Below are positions 13,401-25,400 of a stretch of 64,000 nucleotides of DNA, one piece after another (the first letter of the stretch is position 1; the number at the start of each line of letters is the position of its first letter). Source of the stretch: Branchinecta lynchi (lineage: Eukaryota; Arthropoda; Branchiopoda; Anostraca; Branchinectidae); assembly GCA_023053575.1 (NCBI GenBank), contig JAKZAP010000140.1, forward strand, positions 1-64,000. The letters run 5' to 3'. The notes under the pieces are model-generated. The model worked only from the letters and a program-made list of their open reading frames with translations, was not told where the DNA came from and ran no database searches. A program made the position numbers and the translations under genes.

Positions 13401-16400
13401 TTAACCGCTCCCGACCAAACGAATTCTTCCCTTCGATTATCCGTTCCCAGCAGAAATCTCAGGTTTTTCCGACGCCAGACCGCGATCAATACTTCCCGGA
13501 GACCAGACGGAATTTTCCGCGACAGCATCCGAGCAACAGACGGAGCCACTTTTCCGGAAATGCCACACCGGGATCCCAAAACAACTACAGCCGTGATCCA
13601 AAAAACGAGTATTTCGCTGCTGCACCAAGAATTTAGGTCAGCAGCGAGTTCGACAGATTAACGCCAATAATCATAGAGCGTATTATTTGAATGAAGTATT
13701 TGATGAATATTGTGACTTGCCAATTGTAAACAGCTTCACGTTTAATGATATAAGAGCCAAAACATTAGTAGATTCCGGTGCATCATGTTGTTTAATTAGA
13801 TCAGATGTTTTTGAAAAATTCAAACCTGACGAAAGACGAAAAGTCCGACCAGTAACTCGGCAACTTAGCTCAATTACAGGCCATTCTCTCAAAGCTCGAG
13901 AATTAGCGTATGTGAACGTTAAATTTCGAGGGAGAACTATGCCCACTGAGTTTTTGATATGTTCTGATATACCCTATGAGGTTGTGCTTGGTTTCCCGTT
14001 TCTGAGAGAAAACAGTATTTTCCTAGATGCGGAGAATAAAACCGTGCACTTCAAATCAGACTTTTCAAGGGAATTTCGAGATCATGCGCAGACTGACAGA
14101 ATCAGTAGCGTGTATATGAGACGAGACAAACCAAAAACCTCAAACAGACCGAAAGATTACCAAAAAACCTTAGTCTTCGTGAATAATGTTTACCGGGAAA
14201 ATCAGCAAAACCGACGAAACTTCGGACAAGCAAACCACGACCGGCCAAATAACCGAAACTTCCAGCGGACAAATTATCAGGCTTGCATCGGTCTGCAGAA
14301 AGTTTTTCCGCGAACAGACTACGGTCGTTACGGAAACAGCCAGCGAAGGAATTGGCGAACAGGGATCAATACTCGCCAGACGGCAAATGCAATCACAAGG
14401 CGAGCGCTAGTGGACGGCCATAAAGCTTTTGCCCCCTTTTCGACGACATCGCGTTCCAAAATCTCAGATAGAGACACGCAAATACAATCAGTAATTGAAG
14501 CACTGAATAGTATTAACCGGCCAAACCCCAAATCTAACCGCGAATCGGAAACTGAAATAATAAGCCTAGGACCAAAGTCCGCCCCTTCCGATAAAAGTAC
14601 CAGTCCGGAACCGAGCTTAATACCGAACGTCGCAGAAGCTCCAAAAGAAATAGAAAAAGACAGTGACAAATCCCTAAACAGATTGCTTGTAATACTGGAA
14701 AAGCGAACCACAATCTCGGCGGGTACAAATGCAACTGTAAGCATAAAGTTAGTACGCGAAGATTCAGGTACCGACAGTTGTATTTCCGGTGACTTTATAA
14801 TCGAAGGTTACCCACTTGAGGGGTACACTAAAATTGTCATTGACGACCAACTGATTTCGACAGTAAATGGACGAGGAAAAATACAAATCCTAAACGGCCA
14901 AAACCATCCAGTGAAACTGCCGGCAGGACCTATTGGCACAGCGACGATTTTTACCGACGGACAAGACGAAATTTTAATTCCGGACGTAATAGCATCTATC
15001 CAGAATAATGAACAAAACGAAACTAAAATTTCAGATGAGGACTATGGAATGTCAAAAGAAACATTTTTGTCACAATTTGACCTAAACGAAGCAAAAAATG
15101 AAAATGAAAAACAAGAATTTGGATCTTTACTTTGGGAGCGCAGATGGAGCTTTGCCAGGGATGAAAAAGATATAGGTTGCACAAATTTGCTAGAAGCCAC
15201 GATCGATACTGGCGATGCTGACCCCATATCCATAAGACCATATAAGTTACCACACCAACATAAATTTTGGGTCGAAAGCAAAATAAATGAAATGATGGAT
15301 CTTGATTTGATTGAGGAATCAGCTTCACCTTGGTCTTTTCCGGTGGTACTCGTATCAAAGAAAGACGGTTCATTACGCATGTGTACAGATTTCCGACGCT
15401 TAAATACTGTATTAAAGGGCAACAGCAACCCAAACCCACTCACAGTAGATAATCTTCAGGCAATGGGAGGTGCTTGCATTTTCAGCACTTTAGATCTGTT
15501 CCAAGCCTTCTACCAAATAAAAGTGAGAAAAGAAGACAGGCCAAAATTAGCATTTGCCGTACCATTCATGGGACTTTTTCAGTACAAAAGATTACCGTTC
15601 GGATTGAAAACTTCGCCAGGAATTTTTGTTCAGCTTATGCTAAAAATCTTCCGCGGACTACTGAACAAAAACATCTGCTTATTCATGGATGATATTTGTG
15701 CTTTCTCCAAAGACCTCGAAAGCCACAAGGGAGTCATTAAACAAACTTTGACCAAAATCCATGATGCTGGACTGAAACTGAAAGCTTCAAAATGCTTCTT
15801 TTTGAAAAGGAAAATATCCTACCTAGGACATGTAATTAGCGAAGGCCAAATTTCGCCAGATCCCGCAAAAATCAGCGCGATAACAAAATTTGATCCAAAA
15901 TCCATCACCGACATAACGAAATTAAGAGCCTTTCTAGGAATGACGTCATACCTGCGGAAATTCATCCGTAACTATTCTAAACTTGCCTTACCTCTTACCA
16001 ATATGCTAAAAAACGGAGCAGAAATCCACATGGGACCGAGCCAAATACAGGCTATCGAAGCTCTGAAAATTGCTATAACCTCGGAACCAGTTCTAACCCT
16101 CTATCAACCGGAACTAGAAATCGAAATGGCGACGGACGCATCTAAAGATTGTATAGGAGCAATACTTTATCATCCTGATGGGAAAGGTCAGCGAATCATT
16201 GAGTACGGATCCCGAACATTGAATACGGCTCAGACCAATTATTCAGTTCTGGAAAAAGAGTTTTTGGTGATTATTACGTTCATCGAAACCTGGAAGCACT
16301 ACATTCTGGGGAAAAAGATAAAAATCTACTCGGATCACAAACCACTGCAATATCTCCAATGTCTGCGCGAACCAAAGAACTCAAGAATAACGCGATGGGT

Positions 16401-19400
16401 CTTAACGCTCAGCCAATACGATTACGAAATCATTTATTTACCAGGAAAGTTCAATCGAGTTCCAGACTTTCTTTCGCGACTATCTAGTAATCCAGAACCA
16501 CCAAAAGAGAAACTTCAGACTTTTTCCCTAACAGAACTGCAAAACATGCTTGATATCCTGGACTCCGAAAAAAGAACTGAAGCGGTACTAGCTCTTAATG
16601 CGGCTGGACCAAAAATGCCGGCGAAGAAAGGTGAAAAAACGGCTAAAAATCAAAAACTGGCAAAAGAGAAAACCTCTTCCAAAAAACATTTTCCGGATCC
16701 AATCGATCAATACGAAAGCTTGCCTACCGGTTTAAATACTGATGATTCACTTGACGTTTCCGTGCTAGAAAAAAGGTCGCCCTTGCGCATAGAAAACCTG
16801 CGAAAATTCCAGCAAACCGATTACTTCTGCAAAAACCTAATAGATCGTGTTGAGTCCTCAATTACCTTACCTCTCGACTTAAAATCTTTCGAAAAGGACG
16901 TGGACCAATTTATCGTTGATGAAAGTGGTGTACTTTGCAAATATTATACGGCACCACAGCCCTACAAATCAGCAGAAATCAAAATGATACCAGTGTTGCC
17001 ACTAATACTACTTGCTGAAGCTATCAAGCAAATCCATGACAAAGATTTAGCTCACTTGGGACTGGCAAAAACCTATCATAAATTCAAGGAAGAATTTTAT
17101 CGCCCTAGTGTCTACAGCAAGGTAAAGGAATACATTCTAAGCTGCACAGGCTGTAACCTAAGAAAGTTGACTCCCACCAGACCAATCCAAATTCTCGGTA
17201 AAACCCCAACCCCAAATAGACCTTACGAAATCCTAAGCATGGATATATGGAAAGCTGGAACCCCCTCGGAACGTGGGTACAAGGCGGTGCTCACTATAAC
17301 TGATATGTTTTCGAAATTCTTGTTCGCATTACCACTTTACGGAGAAAAAGCATCAGATATTGCGGAGGCTCTAGTAGAACAATTGTTCTGTAAATACGGT
17401 TTTCCTTCGGCAATCCTATCAGACAGAGGAACCAACTTCTTACATTCACTGAACGCAGAGCTATTTAAGATCCTCGGTGTCACCCGTTTACTGACAAGCG
17501 CGGCAAATCCGAAAGCAAACCCAATAGAACGATTTCACTCAACACTCGGAGACAGTTTGGCCATAATTTGCCGGGACGATCCAACAAGCTGGGATAAATA
17601 CCTCCAAATGGTAGTTTTTGCTATAAATACCAGTTACAGGGAATCGCTAGGTGACTCAAGTCATTACGTTTTCTTCCTACGGGAACCCAAAACAGCAATA
17701 AATGAAATACTCGGATGCCGAAAATTCTACAATGTAGATACAAATTTTAAATCTGAGATAATAGCACGAATGCGCTATTGCTATGAGACTGTGAGGAAAA
17801 ATCTCGAAAAGGCCAAAATTAATCATACGGAGTACTACAACAGGAAAACCCGTAACTTCCATACGTACCAACCCGGTGATCTAGTATTTCTTGAAATCCA
17901 AAAAGATGGAAAACTGGCTGACAGATACAAGGGCCCTTATCGTGTTGAAAAAAGAGAGAAAAATGATCTAACTTACCAGCTGAGACACACGGAAACCGGC
18001 AAAACTTACGTCGCTCACCACAACCGTCTAAAAAAAGCGTACCAAAAGAGCCCATGGACAACCGAACCCCTACCGGAAACAAAAGAAACCTCATCGCTAT
18101 TCGAGAAAGGTCCAATATTGGCAAACCGATTAAAGAATATGAAACCGCATCACCTGTTTTTGCCTACGATTTTTGACGATGACGAATTCAATGATTATGC
18201 CAGCTCAGGAGCACCTTTAACTGGGACCAATGTCACAGTAATGCCGAATAACCAATCACAGATTTCCCCATCACGCGCAAGCTCTCCACCAGACCCCGAC
18301 GGTTACCCTAGCTTGCAGTTTGATTCAGATATTGAAATCCCAAGTTTCTTACACCCACAACAAAATCAGATGCAATTCTTCCCTTCGCGCATTTCTAGCC
18401 CAAAACGCGGAAGAAATCAACCGGATTTAATGGTGGAAGAAAATGTTTCGCCCATCCATCTCAACCACCCAACAGACATAGGAATTCCCTACTTTCGAAC
18501 CCCTTCTCCGGAAACTGATTATGAAATACCTGAGGAAGTAAAACCAAAACTAAATTCGTCAAGGCATTTTTACCGCATTTCACCCACTGATGTGTATCCA
18601 TTGAGTGAGGACGAAGAAGAGAGCAAAACCTTAGACCAGGCTATTTTGCCCACAACCTTACCTTTCGACCAAAAATGGCAAAGTTTTGACACTCCTGCAA
18701 ATTATGATCATTGGAAGATGAAACCAGAAATAGCAGGTTCCCGAAAATACATGCTAATTTCCCCCACCGAACTGTTGCAGGAATACCGAAGAGATAAACA
18801 ACAAAGTTTAAACCCATTTGCTCCGGAATATAAAGTACCGGAATCAGCCAATAGGGCCCCAACAATAGCTGAAGAACCGATTCAGTGGCAGACCATAAAT
18901 CCATTTGCCCCAAATTACCAAGCCCCAGAAATGATTAGAGAGCCTGAACCACAAACACCGACCGAATACGTATTTAATCCAGATGAGCCAGGGCCCAGTG
19001 GACTGCACTCACAAAACTTTTCGCTCGAAACGTCCTCCGAAACCCTCCAACCTCAGCTGCGGAACAAGCGCGAAAATTGTCGGAAAAGGCTAAGAAAATA
19101 AAGCAACGTCAGTCACGTGTTTGGGACGTTATGACCCCATCCTCTTCTAGAGATCCTGATCTAGGAAGACCAAAGAAACGGCTCGTAACGGACAGTTTTG
19201 AAAAAAGCGAGAAAGCTCCAAAAAAGCAATACGACGAACCCATACCAGGCCCTTCGGAACCGGTCGTAGAGAATCGTAATAGTAGTATATAAAGCCGGGT
19301 TCTACTCCACCCTCCCCCCAATTTCAAAACCCCATTTTAACATCAATTTCTTAAATTTTAACATCCTTTTTGCCAAATTATCCCCCTTTTTAAGAACATT

Positions 19401-22400
19401 TTTATTTTCTTACTTCCAAAATAAAGGATACAAGAAATGAGAAATATTACCCTTTACTACATATAAAATACTACAATGTACACTACTTCTTTTTTTTTTA
19501 CATTTTTCATTTTTTATTCAAATATTACTGAGTAAACAGTTCTAAATCCACATATGTTTCTTTGTTCTTGTTTTCGCGTACAATAGGCTGCAAAACTAGA
19601 TTTTTCTTTAAAAGTAATTCGTTAGCAAAGGCATTATATTTCTGTGTTATAAACAAATCACAGGGTTTGTCATTATGATTAATGACTACAACCAACTTAT
19701 CACCATATTTTGTCTTAGCAATTCTCATTTTAACGATAGTATATTTCAATCCTAGAACTAGTTCTTCTTTCCTGATTGTCTCATTGTATTTATTCATTCT
19801 GATTGTATTCAAGACTTCCTTTGTGGACTCCATTTATTAGGGGATGATTTTATTAAATAAAAATCCAAAGCTCCTAATTACCGGCAGATCGTAACACCTG
19901 TGGTGTGAGAGATGCGTCACACTAAATATTCTCGAATATTCTCGAATATTTAGATGCGTCACCTCCAGCAGATAACAAGACTCGGCGGAGAAGATTCGCG
20001 AATATATATAGTGTCGCGCATCTGGTTAAGGAGACATTTGTAAACAAGTTGAGATTAAGAAGGTGTTGAAGAAAGAACAAATTTTCAATGTAAGTATTTT
20101 TAGTTTTCTAGCGATAAAAACAAGGATATCCAGGTAGATATCTAGCAAGATAGGAATAGCTGCATCTGAAACAAAAAATTACGCAAATATCAAATATACC
20201 ACACGAGTTATCAGATGACGAAGCGCATCACAGGAGATGAAGTAGGAATCAAATGGCCTTCAAAAATTCTGTAAAGGAATTATCTGGGTCAGATAATGTT
20301 GCGAAGCGCGTCACACGAGATGAAGTAGGAATCAAATGGCCTTCAAAAATTCTGTAAAGGAATTATCTGGGTCAGATAATGTTGCGAAGCGCGTCACACG
20401 AGATGAAGTAGGAATCAAATGGTCTTCAAAAATTCTGTAAAGGAATCATCAAGATCGTTAAAAGATTTTTATTTTCAGATGAACAGCGAAGGTATTCAGA
20501 AGAAAACAGCAACCATTCCGAAAAAGTATATGAATGGGTTGTTCAAACTGGAGAAATCGGAGCAAGAAACATTCCTTTCGCTGTGGAGTAAGGTAGTCAC
20601 AGCCTCAGACGAAGTCGAAGGTGAAGACCGTACGACAGCGTGTTCCTCTGTTGACAAGAAAAAAGAGAAGAGCGTGCAGTTTTTAGCCGATATTAAAGCG
20701 AATTTACATGCTTCGCGAAGGTTTGGAAACTTCAAAGTGGACGTAAGCATCAAGAAGGTGCTGAGCAGCAAAATATGTGGAGTCAGTTTGGAACAAGCAG
20801 AACGTTTAATTATTGATTTAAATAAAGTGGTGGTGTATTTGGATTATTTATCAGTGTTACTAAAAGCGAAAAAAGGTGAAGTGTATGCGTACATGCAAAA
20901 ACTGTTCAATGACAACCCTGAGAATCTGCACAAGTGTTTTCTTGAAGAACGATTTAAGAAATATGGAGAAAGCAAATCAACAATAAGAAGATATCTTCAG
21001 TTGTATGGATTAGTCCGCGAATATCCTGGAATAGCTTTCTGTGGGAAAGGGTACTATTGCACCGTCGAAAATGAAAAAGCTATTCGCAAAGCGATCCAAG
21101 AGGATGAGATATTGTCTTCATTACTCAAGGAGCATCCTGCGCAAGTTTTCTTATCCGATGAAGTGTTGATTGATTTTGATAATCTGAGTCTATAAATGTT
21201 GAATTAAGTTTTCTCAATAAATTGGTGTTTCATTGATTGAGTTATAAGCTAGATTTTGTTGCTAGGTGGTGGTTATGTGTGAAGAGTCAAACTGGTGGAA
21301 CATTCTTCTGAACTATTGATGTATTCTTGCAATATTTATAGCCATTCAGACGGACTTGTTTCATGTATTTTTCGCGAGGAAAAAATCGAAAGGTTTTACG
21401 CATCTCTGTTTCTCTCTGAATTACCTCCTCATTTGTTAACTGTCCGCATTTTAGCATTGACAACAACTCAGTATAAAAATCATAAATAGTCCTAAATTCT
21501 GCTTTTCTATCAGCAATGCTTAATTGCTTTTCAATTATTTCGATGATAACAGCACCCAAACTTAAAGAAGCTAGCGGTAGCACTAGAAACGCAGACATTC
21601 CTGCTGCTGAAAAGAGGAATTTGGATACAAGTAAGCTATTACTTATACGATTGTAGTACTTGTAACTGCGACGGTAAACATACATTTTCTTTTCTAATTC
21701 TTCCATTTATAATATAATAAAATTGTTTCGAAAAATATTTCTAACAAAATAAAGAGTAGTAACCAAATGCCGATTTCGTCAAGAGTAGTAACCAAAAGCG
21801 GATTTTCGTTAAGAGTAGTAATCAAATGCCGATTTCGTCAAGAGTAGTAAAGAATAAAGGAAACCCGTGACTAGTAGTAAAGCATGTGCGAAACCCATAA
21901 GGGCGTCGGAAAATACATAGTAAAGGATTTGGAAAACCAGTGCTTTTCTTTACGGCTGACAAAACTCAGACGGGAGAAATTTATTAATAAAAATGTTCCC
22001 CTATTAAATGATGAATACTACAGAGGTTATTCAGCTTTGTAAAAAGGTTATATCAAACAACAAAGCGGTTATACAAAGATTATCGCTATACACATATAAT
22101 GAACTGCGGACTTATGCGAAAATTAATAAAATCAAAACAAATGGAGCTAAGAAACATGAAATAACAAATAATATAATAAACCATCTTAATAAGTATATTT
22201 TGATAGCTGAAGATAAAATTAAAATTGAACGCAGAAACGAAAGAACTCATAATAAGAACAGACCATCCGACTACAAACCAGAACCGAGATTACGAACCAT
22301 TCTGGAAGATGAGATAAAAGAAAATAATATCACCATTACAAAACTAAAACAAGAATACAATGATAACAAAGAAAAAGAGACAAGCGAATTAAAGAAATTT

Positions 22401-25400
22401 CTGAAAAACAAGAACCTATCAACTCGCGGAAACCGAGAAGAAGTACTAAAAAGAGTTGGAGAATACTATAATAATATTATTACCAAACATAAAGATTCCG
22501 TACAGAAAAATAGAGATATCATAAGAGATCAAACAGAAAGACGTGACAACAGTAGACAGAAACCAATTGGTTTATCCACTCTCTTTATAAATAAGAAAAA
22601 AAATCAAAGAAGAAAAATTAATTCCTGATCATTTATTTAGAAAGGAAGAAGAACAGCAGCCTACTATTTCTAGGGAAACGGAAAACCTTTATACCATCAA
22701 CGTTTCTATTGAAAGCAATGGAAGAGATGAACAAACTCTTATTGCTTTTACTTTCGCCGATTTACAGCGGCGGATGAATGAACTTTATCAATATAGAGTT
22801 CAGTTTGTAACCAGGGTTATATTCTATAGACAGGAAAATGATGAAGAAGTAGTAGTATATTACAACAGTACTTCTTTTATTTTAAATAAAAATAGCATTC
22901 TTACTCATAGTCATTTGGATGATAATAACAAGAGACTTAGTTCTTTAAGTAATACCCCTCGATCTGGGCTACAATTTAGTCGGTATGAAGGAATTGATTA
23001 TAGGATGACACGAATAGAATCTTACATGGGAGGAACGTTTAAAATACTGCCAGATTTCGTAAAAAATAAAAAAGCGTGCATAAATATAAAAAATTTAGAT
23101 CAAAAATGCTTTCTTTGGTCCATCTTAGCAAATCTACATCCAGCTAAGGATCATCCGGAAAGAATTTCGAAATATAAACAATATGAGAACGAATTTGATT
23201 TCGATGGGGTTACCAACTTCCCAATGGATACTAAAGATATACACAAATTTGAAAATAGATACAACATTAAGATTTGTTTATTTCAAATTGAAAAAGAGAA
23301 AATTATCAGAAGTCATATACTAAAAAGTACAATCAATGGCAAAACAGCTAAACATGTTATTAATTTATTATATTTCGATAATCATTATGTATTGGTAAAG
23401 GATCTGAGCAGATTAGTTGGTAGTCAAATCTCTAAAAATAAAACAAAGACATACCTATGCACTTTTTGCGGAAGGCATTTTACAAAAGAAGAACACTTTG
23501 AAAAACATGAAAGTAAAAATAATTGCGAAGATCCTGATATAATAATGCCTCCTGAAGGTTCAAGTATACAATATAAAAATATTGCAAAACAAATGAAAGT
23601 ACCTTATTGCATAATAGCAGACTTTGAGTCTTATAACGAAGAATACAATCAGGTAAACGGGAAGAAAACAATAAAAGTGGCCAAACAGAAACCATTTGCT
23701 TACGGGTTTCAGGTATGCTGTTCTTTTGATACAAACCAGAACAAATACTATGACTATTTCGGTGAAGACGCTGCAGAACATTTTGTTAGAACCGTTACAA
23801 AAGTATCCACAGAAATTGCAAACAAATATGAAAGCAGACAAAGAAACCATACTTATACCAATGCAGAAATTACCGAAAAATGGAAAAATCTAATGGATAA
23901 GACTTGTCACATCTGTACAACTGAAATTACTGAAAATCCTCACTTTGATCACGACCATATGACAGGAGAAGATAGGGGATTTGCTCATGCTGAATGTAAT
24001 ATGAAATACAGGATTCCTAGGCATATCCCGGTAGTAATGCATAATTTATCAAAATATGATTCCCATCTGTTTGTTAGAGAATTGATACCTGATAACGGAA
24101 TTTTTGAAAGTGCAGAAAGTTTCATATCATTCTCGAAATCAATAAGTATAAGAAAGACGGATACGGAAATAAAATATGAGATCCGGTTTATAGATTCAAT
24201 TAGATTTATGGCTTCATCTTTAGACAAACTATCAGCAAATTTAGCAACATGTGATTGCAAAGTACCTTGTAATCATCTAAGACAGAATTTCAAGTACACA
24301 TCTAACAGCTTCAAAAATGACGATGAATTCAAAGAAATAATTAAAAAAGGGGTGTATCCCTATGAATTCGTAGATAGTTTCGATAAAATGAAATGTACAA
24401 AGTTACCACCAATAGAAAGCTTTTATTCTAGGTTGACGGGGAAAGGTATTGACAAAAGTGATTATAAAAGAGCGGTATCTATATGGAAGCAATTTAACTG
24501 TGAAACATTACTTGATTATACTAAATTATACCTAAAAAGTGATGTGTTAATATTGTCGGATGTTGTAGAGAATTTCAGAAATGTGTGTATACATAATTAT
24601 GATCTGGATCCACTTCATTACTTCTCAGCTCCAGGACTAACATGGGATGCTTTCCTAAAACATTCAAAAGTAGAACTACCACTATTCTCGAAGGAAGACA
24701 TGTATACATTCATTGAAAAGGGAATAAGAGGTGGTGTATCCCAATGTATAAAAAGATACGCAAAAGCAAATAATAAATATACAAGTGATTATAATAAGCA
24801 TAAACCACCTAATTATTTAATGTATTTGGACGCTAATAATTTATATGGGTGGGCGATGTCGCAGAATTTACCAGCGAATGATTTCCAATTCATTTCCATA
24901 CCGGATGATTTGAAAGAAAGGAATGAATACGAATCAATTGACTATTACAATCATCTAAAAACTCATATCAATTCGATAATGAAATTACAGAATGTAGGTG
25001 CTATATATGAGGTAGATTTAGAATATCCAAAAGAAATACACGAATTACACAAGGATTTACCATTAGCACCCGAACACTTTAACGGTAAGCTATGTACCAC
25101 AGTATTAGATAAAACCAACTATGTAGTTCACCACAGGAATCTAGAATTTTATTTACAAAAAGGCTTGATATTAAAAAGAGTACACAGAATACTAGGATTC
25201 ACTGAAAGTGCTTACTTAAAAGGATATATAGACCACAACACAGCACTTAGAACTAAAGGTACAAATGATTTTTGAGAAGGACTTCTTTAAGCTTATGAAT
25301 AATGCTTGCTTTGGAAAAACTATGGAAAACGTAAGGAAGCGAGCGGATATGGAAATAATAACGGATGATACAACAAGAGAAAAAATAATAAAGAAACCCA

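Noticed and set aside
14328..15443. Several 130-140 aa minus-strand ORFs
   Set aside because: Shadows of the long pol frame; compositionally antisense to it.
20419..20478. Start of the early protein at ATG 20419
   Set aside because: The first 20 codons lie in an 83-bp non-coding repeat and before a strong splice acceptor; ATG 20479 is preferred.
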